Origin: UBA3910 sp002391465 | Lineage (GTDB): Bacteria; Bacillota; Limnochordia; Darwinibacteriales; Darwinibacteriaceae | Length of the DNA stretch: 64,000 nt | Direction of reading: 5' to 3' | Assembly: GCA_030054835.1 (NCBI GenBank) | Contig: JASGVS010000012.1 | Location: 84,814-148,813 of the forward strand | Part shown: positions 9,040-18,098 of the stretch, piece by piece | Position numbering within the stretch: position 1 is the stretch's first letter | Layout of the letters: every line of letters begins with the position of its first letter | Made by a program: the position numbers and the translations under genes | Notes under the pieces: generated by a model | What the model was told of the DNA's origin: nothing | The model's database searches: none | The model's input: the letters and a program-made list of their open reading frames with translations, nothing else

Positions 9040-10188
9040 ATGCGCCGCTATGCAAGCCTGCTTTGTGCAGTGCTCTTTTTCATAATCTGTATTCACTCTC
9101 TGGCCCATGCCCTCGAGCCTGTGCCCGATTTGAGTGCGATTGCCTATGTGCTTTACGACGGGGACTATGACTATGTGATTCTGGGGAAAAACGCGGAACA
9201 GCTCAGGTCCATCGCCAGCTTAACAAAGTTAATGACCCTGCTTTGTGCAGTGGAATTGGTGGAAGCGGGGGAGATCAACCTCGACGATGTGATAACGGCA
9301 AGTGCCCGGGCTGAAAGCCGGGATGGGACCCAGATCAAGCTCCGTGCCGGCGATCGCTTTACACTTGAGGAACTGCTCTACGCTACCGCCTTAGTGTCGG
9401 CCAACGACGCTGCGGTTGCGGTGGCTGAGTATGTGGCGGGCTCAGAGGCGCAGTTCTGCCGGTTGATGAATGAGAAAGCCAAAGCCCTGGGATTAACAAA
9501 CACCAACTACACAGACTGCACCGGTCTGATCTCCATTTTCAGCAACAATTACTCCACCGCTTTGGATCAGGCCAAACTGCTGCGGGCTGGCCTTGAGCAT
9601 GATCTGTTTCGCAAAATCCTTGGCACGCAGGAGTATTACCTAAAGGCCCAGGACAGGAAGATCGTGAACACGCACCCACTTTTGGAACTGCCGGGAGTGG
9701 AAGGGGGCAAAACAGGGGCCACCACACCGGCAGGCCACACCCTAGCAACATCTGTGCAGGTGGATGGGCGTCGTTTGATTTCGGTCATCCTGGGAGCTAG
9801 AAGTCGGGAGGTACGTAATGAAGAGGCGAAAATACTGCACGAGTGGGCTGAGAAAAACCTTGTAGGCTTAATTTCAAAGGAGCAGGTACTCACGCCTGTA
9901 TTGGTTCCCGATGGGGTGCTCCATGAAATTCAGGGCGTCTTGGCGTCCGATTTTTCTCTCGTAGCAGTATCTGAAAAGGATCTGGAGTTTGACACCAAGG
10001 TGGAGCTGCTGCCCAATCTGCGGGCACCCATCGATAGGGGAGACAAGGTAGGAGAACTGGTTATCCTCCGCGACAAGGAGGAATTCCTCCGCCTGGATAT
10101 TGTCGCCCACCAAAGCACCGGCCTGGCCTCTTGGCTGCGGCGTATCTTTAACAAGGCAATCCATTTCTTCAAAGGGTTAGGCAGGTGA
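9040..10188 (+). CDS. D-alanyl-D-alanine carboxypeptidase (S11, DacF-like)
   Basis: Low-molecular-weight penicillin-binding protein that trims terminal D-Ala from stem peptides. 382 residues: signal peptide (1-24), SLTK active site with Ser60 and Lys63, SAN motif at 120-122, KTG at 224-226, then the PBP5-type C-terminal beta domain and an amphipathic tail for membrane association. ATG 9040 follows AAGGGGGAAAG. It precedes the class B PBP by four bases, so the two are co-expressed. In sporulating relatives DacF acts on cortex peptidoglycan, but a vegetative role is equally possible. Confidence 0.92.
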   Translation: MRRYASLLCAVLFFIICIHSLAHALEPVPDLSAIAYVLYDGDYDYVILGKNAEQLRSIASLTKLMTLLCAVELVEAGEINLDDVITASARAESRDGTQIKLRAGDRFTLEELLYATALVSANDAAVAVAEYVAGSEAQFCRLMNEKAKALGLTNTNYTDCTGLISIFSNNYSTALDQAKLLRAGLEHDLFRKILGTQEYYLKAQDRKIVNTHPLLELPGVEGGKTGATTPAGHTLATSVQVDGRRLISVILGARSREVRNEEAKILHEWAEKNLVGLISKEQVLTPVLVPDGVLHEIQGVLASDFSLVAVSEKDLEFDTKVELLPNLRAPIDRGDKVGELVILRDKEEFLRLDIVAHQSTGLASWLRRIFNKAIHFFKGLGR

Positions 10189-10192
10189 GACA

Positions 10193-12121
10193 ATGGCACG
10201 TTTTTCCGAGTTCCGGGTCCAGCGACGGGTGCTTTTTCTGCTGCTGATAATTGTGCTTGGTTCAGTTCTTTTAACCGCGCGCCTGGCCTACGTACAGCTT
10301 TACCAAAATGAATTCTTCCAGACAAAGGCGGTGGAACAACGCCTGCAGAAGATCCCCCTGGAAGGGCTGCGGGGTTCGATCTATGACCGTAACGGTATTC
10401 CACTGGCCCTCAGCATTAACGCCAACACCGTGTACGCCATTCCGGCGGAGGTGGAAAACCCCGCCGATACTGCCCGGGTCTTGGCCCAGCTGCTCGAACT
10501 AGAGGAAGAGTTCATCATGGCGAGGCTGCGGAAACGTTCGGCTGTAGAGTGGTTGAAAAAGAAAGTATCCGACGAATTGGCCTGGCAAATTGCTGCCCTA
10601 GATTTACCTGGCATCGGCGTGGTACCCACGTCTACGCGGGTTTATCCTTACGGATCAATAGCACCCCAAGTGTTGGGCTTTGTGGGTATAGATAACCAGG
10701 GTTTGGAGGGTTTGGAGCTTTACTACGATGAGTACCTGCGGGGTAAGCCCGGTGCCGCTGTATATGAACGGGATGCCTACGGACGGGCGATAGAAGGGGG
10801 CATTAGGGGGTACCTCCCCGGGGAAAAAGGCGCCGATTTATACCTTACTATTGATTACTTCGTGCAGCGCATGGCGGAGGAAGAGGTGCGGCGGGCTACA
10901 CTGGAGACCGGTTCGCGCTTAGGTTTGATTGTAGTTACCGATCCCCGTACGGGGGAAATACTGGCTAACGCCATTTATCCCACCTATGACATAGAGGATG
11001 TGTTGAGCTACCCGGTGGACAGGCGGAGGAACATTGCGGTTACAGATACCTACGAGCCCGGTTCCACCTTTAAGGCGGTTACAGCGGCCTTAGCCCTCGA
11101 TGCAGGGGTGGCAACGCTCCATACCGGTTTCTTCGATCCTGGTTACATCCGGGTGTCGGGCTGGACCATCCGCTGCTGGAACCGGGGGGGCCACGGACCC
11201 CAATCCTTTGCCCAGACGATGCAGAATTCCTGTAACCCCTTTTACTGTAAACTGGCTCTGGATTTGGGTCCGGAACGTTATTATGATGGCCTAACCAGTT
11301 TCAATTTGGGTTACCCCATGGGCGTAGACTTTCCAGGGGAGCGGGGCGGTACGCTGCGGCCCCCGTCCGATAAGGTTCCTTTAGTTACCTGGGCCAATAT
11401 TGGCTTTGGTCAGGGCCTTGCCATCACACCGCTCCAATTGATCGCCGGCTTTGGTGCCATTGCCAACGACGGCATCTATTCAGTACCCCATTATGTGCGG
11501 GAAATTGTAACAGAGGGGGGAAGTTTCCCTCCTGATATTCCCGACCAGCGGCAGATTATCAGCAAAGAATCGGCCAATACAACCGCTTATGTTCTGCGAA
11601 CGGCGATTTCCCAGGGTACGGGCAAGCATGCGGAGGTACCGGGTTATTTGGTCGCAGGTAAAACGGGAACGGCACAGCTAGTTGAACAGGGACGCTACTC
11701 CCACTCCAAGATGGTTACTTCCTTTGCGGGCTTTGCTCCCTATGATGATCCGCAGATGGCGGGGCTTTTGGTTCTGTGGGAGCCCCAGGGGGCGTTCTAC
11801 GGCGGTGTGATTGCCAGTCCGGTGTTTTCCAGGCTGGCCTCTAAGGTACTTCCTTATTTGGGTGTTGAACGGAGGGTAGAAGTGAGAGGCGAAGTAAGGC
11901 AGGTTGTGGTGCCCGATGTGGGTGGGCTGGCTGTGTCAGAAGCCCAGGCGCTACTGCAGCGGGCAGGCTTCGAAGTGGAGATCGTGGGGGACGGCAGTAG
12001 GATCATTGGGCAGGTGCCCGCAGCCGAAGCGAAAGTATCAGCAGGAACGTTAGTATACATTTACACCGACGTGGATTATCTGCCAGCCAGCAGCGAAATA
12101 CCAAATCCTCCCGGGGCATAG
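10193..12121 (+). CDS. spoVD: Class B penicillin-binding protein with PASTA domain (SpoVD/FtsI type)
   Basis: Peptidoglycan transpeptidase, 642 residues. N-terminal membrane anchor (about 12-33), a dimerisation region containing RGSIYDRNG, the transpeptidase domain with GSTFK (Ser291), SCN and KTG (Lys490), and one C-terminal PASTA repeat (VVVPDVGG onward). FtsI and SpoVD share this layout. A single PASTA domain and the DacF-like neighbour make the sporulation-type SpoVD somewhat more likely, but no division or spore cluster is adjacent to decide it. Confidence 0.88.
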   Translation: MARFSEFRVQRRVLFLLLIIVLGSVLLTARLAYVQLYQNEFFQTKAVEQRLQKIPLEGLRGSIYDRNGIPLALSINANTVYAIPAEVENPADTARVLAQLLELEEEFIMARLRKRSAVEWLKKKVSDELAWQIAALDLPGIGVVPTSTRVYPYGSIAPQVLGFVGIDNQGLEGLELYYDEYLRGKPGAAVYERDAYGRAIEGGIRGYLPGEKGADLYLTIDYFVQRMAEEEVRRATLETGSRLGLIVVTDPRTGEILANAIYPTYDIEDVLSYPVDRRRNIAVTDTYEPGSTFKAVTAALALDAGVATLHTGFFDPGYIRVSGWTIRCWNRGGHGPQSFAQTMQNSCNPFYCKLALDLGPERYYDGLTSFNLGYPMGVDFPGERGGTLRPPSDKVPLVTWANIGFGQGLAITPLQLIAGFGAIANDGIYSVPHYVREIVTEGGSFPPDIPDQRQIISKESANTTAYVLRTAISQGTGKHAEVPGYLVAGKTGTAQLVEQGRYSHSKMVTSFAGFAPYDDPQMAGLLVLWEPQGAFYGGVIASPVFSRLASKVLPYLGVERRVEVRGEVRQVVVPDVGGLAVSEAQALLQRAGFEVEIVGDGSRIIGQVPAAEAKVSAGTLVYIYTDVDYLPASSEIPNPPGA

Positions 12122-12193
12122 TAGGTTAACAGGGAAATTGATTTCTACGGCGAATAATTTCACGAGAAATGAATAACCCAAGGGGGACTCGTG

Positions 12194-13657
12194 ATGCTGC
12201 CATTGTTATTGATTTTTATCCCGATTATCGGTGGAGTATTGGTTGGAGCACTAAAGCTGGAGGATCGCCTCAGGGATCGTTTTGTGTTGACGGTTACGGC
12301 GCTGACTGGGTTTCTAGGGCTTTTCTTGTTTCCTTACCTGAGTGAAGTCAACGTTGCAGTGTTGCGGTTCTCCCGTATACTGCCACCATTCGGTTTGTCT
12401 TTCCGTATTGACTGGTTGAGTGTGATTTTGGTCACTATCGCAAGCGCTATTTGGCTGTTGGTCACCATCTACTCCTTTGACTATTTAAAACCATCCCATC
12501 ACATCAACCGCTATCATTCTTTTACGCTAATTTCCTACGGGTCAATTCTAGGCACTCTGCTGGCTGGAGACCTGTTGACGTTGTTTTTGTTCTTTGAATT
12601 ACTGAGTTTTGCGTCGTATGGTTTGGTGATACACGAAGGCGACGAAAAGGCTATGCGGGCGGGTTTCTTATATTTGATCATGACCATTGGGGGCGGTTTG
12701 GCCATCCTCTTTGGTGTACTAGCCGTCTATTTTTTGACCGGAAGTGTTACCATGACAGCGGAAGGGTTTTTAGCTGACAGCAGTATCCTCAGCCTGCTGG
12801 CCTTCCTTGGTTTCTTGATTGGTTTCGGCATGAAGGCCGGGATGTTCCCGCTCCACGTTTGGCTGCCGGAGGCTCACCCAGTTGCACCTTCTCCCGCCAG
12901 TGCCCTGTTGTCGGGGATTATGTTGAAGGTAGGCGCATTTGGTCTCTTGCGCATAATCTTCAACGTCTATCAGTATCGGTTTCTGGCTGAGATAGGTTGG
13001 ATCAAAATCCTACTTTATGGAGCCATATTGACCATCCTGCTGGGTTCAGTCTTCGCTATCATGCAGAAGAATCTCAAACGCCGCCTTGCCTATTCCAGTG
13101 TAGCCCAGATGGGTTACATCCTATTGGGGATGGGCCTTCTTTCTGAACAAGCCATGGTTGGCGATGTGTTTCACATCTTCACCCACGCCATAATGAAATC
13201 TTGTCTATTCCTTGTTTCGGGTTCCATGATCCTGCTGACCGGGAAGACAGATGTGGACGACTTTAAGGGTATTGGCAAGCGCATGCCCATTTCCATGGCC
13301 TGCTTTACCATGGCGTCCCTCTCCATGATTGGTATCCCGCCGTTTAATGGCTTTTTGAGTAAATGGTTCTTGGGGTTGGGTGCCCTGCAGGTAAACCAGC
13401 CAATGTGTGCGGTGGTGCTGCTCATTTCCAGCCTGCTCAATGCAGTTTATTACCTGCCCATCGTGATCAACGCCTTTTTCCGGCCGGAGGAACACGATTT
13501 TTCCCGTGTGACAGAGCCTTCTTTGACAATGCTGGTACCCGTTGTGATTCTGGCAATTGCCACTGTTCTTTTTGACATTATCCCCGTCAATGTTCTGCTC
13601 GAACTCTCTGAAGTGACGGCGGCCACCCTCTTTGGGGGCGGGGGGGTTGGGCTCTAA
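12194..13657 (+). CDS. Proton-conducting membrane transporter (MrpD/NuoM/HyfF-like)
   Basis: Antiporter-like subunit of the complex I/Mrp/group 4 hydrogenase superfamily. 487 residues with about 14 hydrophobic helices, and the signature HVWLPEAHPVAPSP with conserved Lys and Glu residues of the proton path. ATG 12194 lies seven bases from AGGGGG; GTG 12191 is too close. Its stop abuts the start of a second protein of the same family. No Mrp B/C/E/F/G, Nuo or hydrogenase subunit lies nearby, so the complex it belongs to is unknown. Confidence 0.88.
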   Translation: MLPLLLIFIPIIGGVLVGALKLEDRLRDRFVLTVTALTGFLGLFLFPYLSEVNVAVLRFSRILPPFGLSFRIDWLSVILVTIASAIWLLVTIYSFDYLKPSHHINRYHSFTLISYGSILGTLLAGDLLTLFLFFELLSFASYGLVIHEGDEKAMRAGFLYLIMTIGGGLAILFGVLAVYFLTGSVTMTAEGFLADSSILSLLAFLGFLIGFGMKAGMFPLHVWLPEAHPVAPSPASALLSGIMLKVGAFGLLRIIFNVYQYRFLAEIGWIKILLYGAILTILLGSVFAIMQKNLKRRLAYSSVAQMGYILLGMGLLSEQAMVGDVFHIFTHAIMKSCLFLVSGSMILLTGKTDVDDFKGIGKRMPISMACFTMASLSMIGIPPFNGFLSKWFLGLGALQVNQPMCAVVLLISSLLNAVYYLPIVINAFFRPEEHDFSRVTEPSLTMLVPVVILAIATVLFDIIPVNVLLELSEVTAATLFGGGGVGL

Positions 13658-15460
13658 ATGGACCTCCCCAGCAGGCTGCCCATGCTAATCACAGCAGTAC
13701 CCCTGGTGGGCTCGGCCATAGTTTGGTGGTCTGCCCGTAGGGGAGAGGCCGGCAGGACACTGGCGGCCAATTTGGTCTGCCTGTTGACCTTACTGTTGAG
13801 TTTGGTGCAGTTTTTCGTAGTGCAGAAGGGACAGGCAATCGGCTGGTCTATCCCTTGGGTTTTAGCGTTCGGTCTAAAGTGGCGGGTAGATCATTTTAGT
13901 GCGGTTTTCGCCCTCATTGTCTCCTTGGTTTGGTTCTTAGCTACCCTCTTTTCTAAGGAATACATGGCGCATGAGGAAAACCAAACCCGCTTTTCGGTCG
14001 CCTCCGTCTTCACCCTTGGCTCCACGCTGGGTGTGTTTTTGGCGGGCGATCTATTCAGCCTTTTTCTCTTTTTTGAGCTTATGACTTTTGCTGCCTACCT
14101 TTTGGTTGTACATGCTGAGAACAAGCCCGCTGTAGAGGCGGGCTCGGTTTATTTGTACATGAGCGTCATTGGCGGTTTGGTTTTGCTTGGCGCTATCTTC
14201 ATCATCCAACATAACATGGGTCACACGGAGTTTGTGCCCATGCTCGATGGGCTTCTGGCGGCCGGTTACAACCCTTGGCTTTTGTTGGGCGTTGTGATTG
14301 CTGGTTTTGGCGTTAAGGCTGGCATGGTGCCCCTCCATATCTGGCTGCCCCAGGCCCACCCCGTTGCACCTGCACCCGCTTCAGCGCTGCTATCAGCCTT
14401 GATGATTAAGACAGGCGCCTACGGATTCTTCCGTTTTCTGACGGTAGTCTTTACATCGCCCCAGGGGAGCGGCCTATTCTACCTGCAGGAAAGTTTCGGG
14501 TACGTCTTCATCTGGATTGGTACGATCACCATGCTGGGTGGGGCGTTAATGGCCCTAGTCCATTCGCCCATGAAACGGGTGCTGGCCTATTCCAGCATCA
14601 GCCAGATGGGTTACATCCTATTCTCCCTAGGGACAGGGGTTATGCTTGGTCAGGACGGGGCAGTGGGTTTGGCCGGTGCCTGGCTGCACATGATCAACCA
14701 TGCCTTTTACAAATCATTTTTGTTTATGCTGGCGGGAGCGATCTATCTGCGCACAGATGAACTGGATTTGAACAAGCTGGGTGGTTTGGTGCGCTTTATG
14801 CCTAAAGCGTTTCTGTTCTTTCTTATAGCCGCAGCGGGCATCACTGGAGTCCCGGGCTTTAACGGATATGGTAGTAAGGTTTTGATCCACGAGGCGATCC
14901 TCCATGCCTATCATCTCAAGGGGTGGGAGTCCTTACTGTGGTTGGAGCGGGCGTTTGTCTTTACGGGGGGCTTGACAGCAGCTTACATCTCTAAGATCTG
15001 GCTGCAGGCGTTTCTAGCCAAACCAAAGGCTGATTACTCTCAGGTGAAAGATATCAGCAGAAGCCAGGTGGGGATTTTCACAGTTTACAGTGTTATTCTT
15101 CTCTGTCTGGGTGTGGGCGCTCAGGGGGCAATCAACAAACTAGTCCTGCCTGTTCTGGTCGGTTTTGACTTAAAGGCGGCAGACCTGGCCCATCTTCAGC
15201 ATGTCCCTTTTTGGACCGGTCACGAGCTGATGGGTCCGGTGACCAGCTATGGTATCGCTTTGACAGTGTTGGCAGTTCTGGCCCTGTTTAGGTTCAAACC
15301 GCCCGTGCCAAGTTGGCTCAGTGTGGAGAAAATAGTATACCGGCCCCTCTGCTCGTTGCTGAGCAGGCCCCTGCGGCAGCAGGAGCGGACCGGTTTTGGC
15401 TTTGATCTTGTAATTGTAGGTGTAATCTTTTTCGCTGTATTAGCTTTCTTTTTCCTCTAG
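13658..15460 (+). CDS. Proton-conducting membrane transporter (NuoL/MrpA/HyfB-like)
   Basis: Second antiporter-like subunit, 600 residues, with 14-plus helices, HIWLPQAHPVAPAP and a longer C-terminus than its neighbour. ATG 13658 follows the previous stop directly, so the pair is translationally coupled. Sequence around the channel motif is clearly related to the upstream gene, suggesting an old duplication. The pair could exchange protons or sodium alone or join a hydrogenase or Mrp core encoded elsewhere. The 3' end overlaps the convergent nth gene by 21 bases. Confidence 0.88.
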   Translation: MDLPSRLPMLITAVPLVGSAIVWWSARRGEAGRTLAANLVCLLTLLLSLVQFFVVQKGQAIGWSIPWVLAFGLKWRVDHFSAVFALIVSLVWFLATLFSKEYMAHEENQTRFSVASVFTLGSTLGVFLAGDLFSLFLFFELMTFAAYLLVVHAENKPAVEAGSVYLYMSVIGGLVLLGAIFIIQHNMGHTEFVPMLDGLLAAGYNPWLLLGVVIAGFGVKAGMVPLHIWLPQAHPVAPAPASALLSALMIKTGAYGFFRFLTVVFTSPQGSGLFYLQESFGYVFIWIGTITMLGGALMALVHSPMKRVLAYSSISQMGYILFSLGTGVMLGQDGAVGLAGAWLHMINHAFYKSFLFMLAGAIYLRTDELDLNKLGGLVRFMPKAFLFFLIAAAGITGVPGFNGYGSKVLIHEAILHAYHLKGWESLLWLERAFVFTGGLTAAYISKIWLQAFLAKPKADYSQVKDISRSQVGIFTVYSVILLCLGVGAQGAINKLVLPVLVGFDLKAADLAHLQHVPFWTGHELMGPVTSYGIALTVLAVLALFRFKPPVPSWLSVEKIVYRPLCSLLSRPLRQQERTGFGFDLVIVGVIFFAVLAFFFL

Positions 15461-16078
15461 GGCTTGAAAATAACTGCAGTGGGGTTGCAGGGGGCATTGG
15501 GAACAGAGGGGACTGCGCGCCTTGCATATCACCCGCCCATGCCTGATCAACCAGCGGTGGGCCCTAATCCAGTACTCCTGGGGAAGGACTTCCATCAGCT
15601 GCTTTTCCGTTTCTAGGGGATCGCTGGCGTCGGCCAAACCTAAACGGTTAGCAACGCGGAAGACGTGGGTGTCCACTGCTATGGCCGGGATGTCAAAGGC
15701 GTTGGCCAAAACCACGCCGGCCGTCTTGCGGCCTACTCCCGGCAGTTTTTCCAGGTCTTCCCGGGTGTTAGGGACTTGTCCATCGTATTCTTCCACTAGG
15801 ATCTGGGCCATGAGGATCAAATTACGGGCTTTGGTCCGCCACAGGCCGGCGCTTTTGATTAAGTCCGCAACCTGTTCAAAGCTGGCCTGGGCTAGCGCCT
15901 CAGGCGTGGGGAAGGCGGGGAAGAGCTTAGCGGTAATAGTATTCACTCGCTCATCAGTGCACTGGGCGGAGAGGATGGTGGCAACCAAGAGTTCAAAGGG
16001 ATTGCTGTGGTTGAGATCTGTCTTTTCTCCAGGGTACATGGCTGCCAGTTTATCCAGCTGGCCCTGCAGGTCGTCCAT
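15440..16078 (-). CDS. nth: Endonuclease III
   Basis: Bifunctional DNA glycosylase/AP lyase that removes oxidised pyrimidines. 212 residues: helix-hairpin-helix LPGVGRKTA with the catalytic Lys, catalytic Asp in VDTHVFR, and a C-terminal [4Fe-4S] loop of spacing C-x6-C-x2-C-x5-C (CKARSPLCSQC onward). Length is standard. Its 3' end overlaps the end of the convergent transporter gene, and the ParB-like gene lies 25 bases upstream on the same strand, so it may be last in that leftward transcript. Confidence 0.95.
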   Translation of the reverse strand: MDDLQGQLDKLAAMYPGEKTDLNHSNPFELLVATILSAQCTDERVNTITAKLFPAFPTPEALAQASFEQVADLIKSAGLWRTKARNLILMAQILVEEYDGQVPNTREDLEKLPGVGRKTAGVVLANAFDIPAIAVDTHVFRVANRLGLADASDPLETEKQLMEVLPQEYWIRAHRWLIRHGRVICKARSPLCSQCPLQPHCSYFQALEEKES

Positions 16079-16103
16079 TATCTTTTTTCACCTCGTATAT
16101 CTA

Positions 16104-17030
16104 TTACGGCCCCTCCAGTGGATCTCTGTAGGCTGTTCCGTTCAGTCTGCTGTCGCCGTTTGTGCAGCGTCCACAGCCGCGGCAGTCGTTTGTGACCCGT
16201 ACTAAGCCGTCCTCATCAATGATTAAGCCGCGGGGGCAGTTGTCACGGGCATCGGGAGCGAAGAGGCCTGTTACCAGTTCCATGAGCTGCTCCGCGAAGG
16301 TTTTATGTGGATGCTCCACTTTGAAATCGGCTAAGGCGTCCCGGTAGCTTACATTTTGATTAGTCAAGCGGCTTTTGGCCACTTTATGATAGGAAGCGTA
16401 GAGGAAAAGATCCGCCTCAGTCCGGTTGGGGAAATCGTCTAACAGGCGCTGCTTTTTGATCAGGGCAACCACTGGGAGGTAAATATCCTGCTCCCAGCGG
16501 GCGCTGGCCTCTTTGAGGGAGAGGGGATAGTCTTCTGTTTCCGCTTCTTCCCTGCGGAAGTCCTCAATCTGCATCAGCAGTTTATCGTAGGAACCAAGTT
16601 CGGTGAAGATGATATCCCGCAGTCCCGTTTTCATCTCGAAAATGGAGCGTTCACGCCAGAGCAGGTTGAACTCTGAATCGCCGGGGGGGAAGAATTCGAT
16701 CACTTCCGCGTCGATATACGCTTGGCCCACTTCCTTGGCAACTGAGACCCGGTGGTTGCCATCCATGACATAATACTTGTCCCGGACTTTGTAGAGGATA
16801 ACGGGGGGCAGGATCACGCCCCGTTCCACAGCCCGCTTGATGCGCTGATAGCGCTCAATGGAGGCGGGGTTCTTAATGCGAAAACGGGCATCAAAATCAC
16901 GCCACCGGTTTACGGAACCAACTATGTTTGCCACTGGTACGGTACGTAAACCGAGGTCAAGGGAATCGGTAAGCTGATATCTATCCTTTGAATCAGCAAA
17001 CGATTGAGCGGTGTTACCCCGTGGTCTCAT
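16104..17030 (-). CDS. ParB/Srx-like domain protein with C-terminal Cys cluster
   Basis: About 308 residues. The N-terminal third is a ParB/sulfiredoxin-like fold: VPVANIVGSVNRW, LPPVILYKV and the box DGNHRVSVAKE. There is no ParB helix-turn-helix centre, so it is unlikely to be a chromosome-partition ParB. The middle is helical and charged. The last 50 residues hold Cys in NCPRG and then DCRGCGRC, which could bind a metal or Fe-S cluster. ATG 17030 has GGAG eight bases upstream; an earlier ATG at 17063 has no such site. It follows a phosphoesterase by 36 bases. Function unknown; proteins of this fold can be nucleases or nucleotide-binding. Confidence 0.7.
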   Translation of the reverse strand: MRPRGNTAQSFADSKDRYQLTDSLDLGLRTVPVANIVGSVNRWRDFDARFRIKNPASIERYQRIKRAVERGVILPPVILYKVRDKYYVMDGNHRVSVAKEVGQAYIDAEVIEFFPPGDSEFNLLWRERSIFEMKTGLRDIIFTELGSYDKLLMQIEDFRREEAETEDYPLSLKEASARWEQDIYLPVVALIKKQRLLDDFPNRTEADLFLYASYHKVAKSRLTNQNVSYRDALADFKVEHPHKTFAEQLMELVTGLFAPDARDNCPRGLIIDEDGLVRVTNDCRGCGRCTNGDSRLNGTAYRDPLEGP

Positions 17031-17066
17031 AGCATTCACTCCAGCTGAATGATGATCAATCAACCA

Positions 17067-17666
17067 TTAATCAATGTCCAAGATATGAAAACCGTAGCCG
17101 TTGATCACGGTAGTGTCGTTCACAACATCGATACGGTTCTGCTTCAGCCCATAATTGAGATGGGTATGGCCGTGGATGAAGTAACGCGGTTTGTACTTCT
17201 GAATGATCCGCGAAAAGGTTAAAAACCCCCTATGGCATTGATCTTCCGCATCATGAATGCCAAAGGGAGGAGCATGGGTTAGGACTATGTCGATTTTCCG
17301 GCCGAACATAAATCGCCAGGCCATCCGGCGCCAGACAGCCCGCATCTGCCTTTCGGTATACTGAACGGCAGATGGATGATGATAAAACATGGAACCTTCA
17401 AAACCGATCATTGTTAAGCCCCGGAAGGTGATTACCTTGCCGTGGATGTTATCTCCACCGTCAGGTGGGTTAATATCGTAACTGTCATCGTGGTTGCCCC
17501 TGACGTAATAGAGGGGGGCATTGAAGACGGACATAAGATATGACAAATACCAGGGAGGCAGATCGCCCACGGATAAAATAGCGTCAATTCTTTCCGGGAA
17601 GCGTTCGCGCCTAAAATGATCGTATAATTGAGGGTCGACCGTGTCGCCGACAATTAGCAGCTTCAA
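17067..17666 (-). CDS. Calcineurin-like metallophosphoesterase
   Basis: 199 residues if started at TTG 17666, which is eight bases after GGGAGG; the longer in-frame opening to 17705 lacks a ribosome site. Metal-binding motifs are in order: GD in the first strand, SVGDLP, GNHDD, LTHAPP and GHTH, the five blocks of the superfamily. The substrate could be a cyclic nucleotide, dinucleotide or phosphoprotein and cannot be told. It is sandwiched between the small protein gene and the ParB-like gene on the same strand with short gaps, suggesting one operon. Confidence 0.88.
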   Translation of the reverse strand: MKLLIVGDTVDPQLYDHFRRERFPERIDAILSVGDLPPWYLSYLMSVFNAPLYYVRGNHDDSYDINPPDGGDNIHGKVITFRGLTMIGFEGSMFYHHPSAVQYTERQMRAVWRRMAWRFMFGRKIDIVLTHAPPFGIHDAEDQCHRGFLTFSRIIQKYKPRYFIHGHTHLNYGLKQNRIDVVNDTTVINGYGFHILDID

Positions 17667-17713
17667 AATAAGATCCTCCCAACGTAATTCTCGTGTACTC
17701 TGCAAGAACTCCC

Positions 17714-18028
17714 CTAGGAATCAAGCAGTCGGGTACGCCTGTTTTCCTCTTCGGCAACGCGGCGTTTTTCCTCAACTGCCTCGAGAATCTTGCTTTCCAG
17801 TGTAATACCGCGAATACGCTCTAAGAAGTTGGGGCGGCGGACGAGAGTACTGTAGCGTTCGGGGCCTTTGTACCAAGTACCTTTAGGGCCGTTAACCGCT
17901 TCGACCCTGGCATCATACTCCATCAGTGTTACCCTGACGCCCCACTTGGCACCGGGGGCGAATTCGAGATAAACGGCGGACTTATCGGTGGGACGAGTCC
18001 ATTTTCCTTTATCTAAACCCTTTATCAT
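17714..18028 (-). CDS. Conserved small protein of unknown function
   Basis: About 104 residues from ATG 18028, with GGAAGGA upstream. No family recognised. The N-terminal two thirds are beta-rich and basic or aromatic (KGKWTRP, FAPGAKWGVRVTLMEYDARVEAV); the C-terminal third is a charged helix rich in Glu and Arg (ESKILEAVEEKRRVAEEENR) that may form a coiled coil. It leads the leftward group with the phosphoesterase and ParB-like genes, and diverges from the secreted protein at 18099. Confidence 0.6.
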   Translation of the reverse strand: MIKGLDKGKWTRPTDKSAVYLEFAPGAKWGVRVTLMEYDARVEAVNGPKGTWYKGPERYSTLVRRPNFLERIRGITLESKILEAVEEKRRVAEEENRRTRLLDS

Positions 18029-18098
18029 CGTCTCATTCCTTCCCAATCTAATTATTACACAAAAGAGTACTTATTCCTAGCTAGAATCGGGGGTGATT

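Noticed and set aside
15522..16205. A 227-codon plus-strand frame
   Set aside because: Antisense to nth, which has its HhH motif and Fe-S cluster; no ribosome site.
16104..17030. Chromosome-partition ParB pairing with the ParA at 23601
   Set aside because: The protein lacks the ParB central HTH and C-terminal dimer domain, lies 6.5 kb away on the other strand, and no parS-like site was seen.
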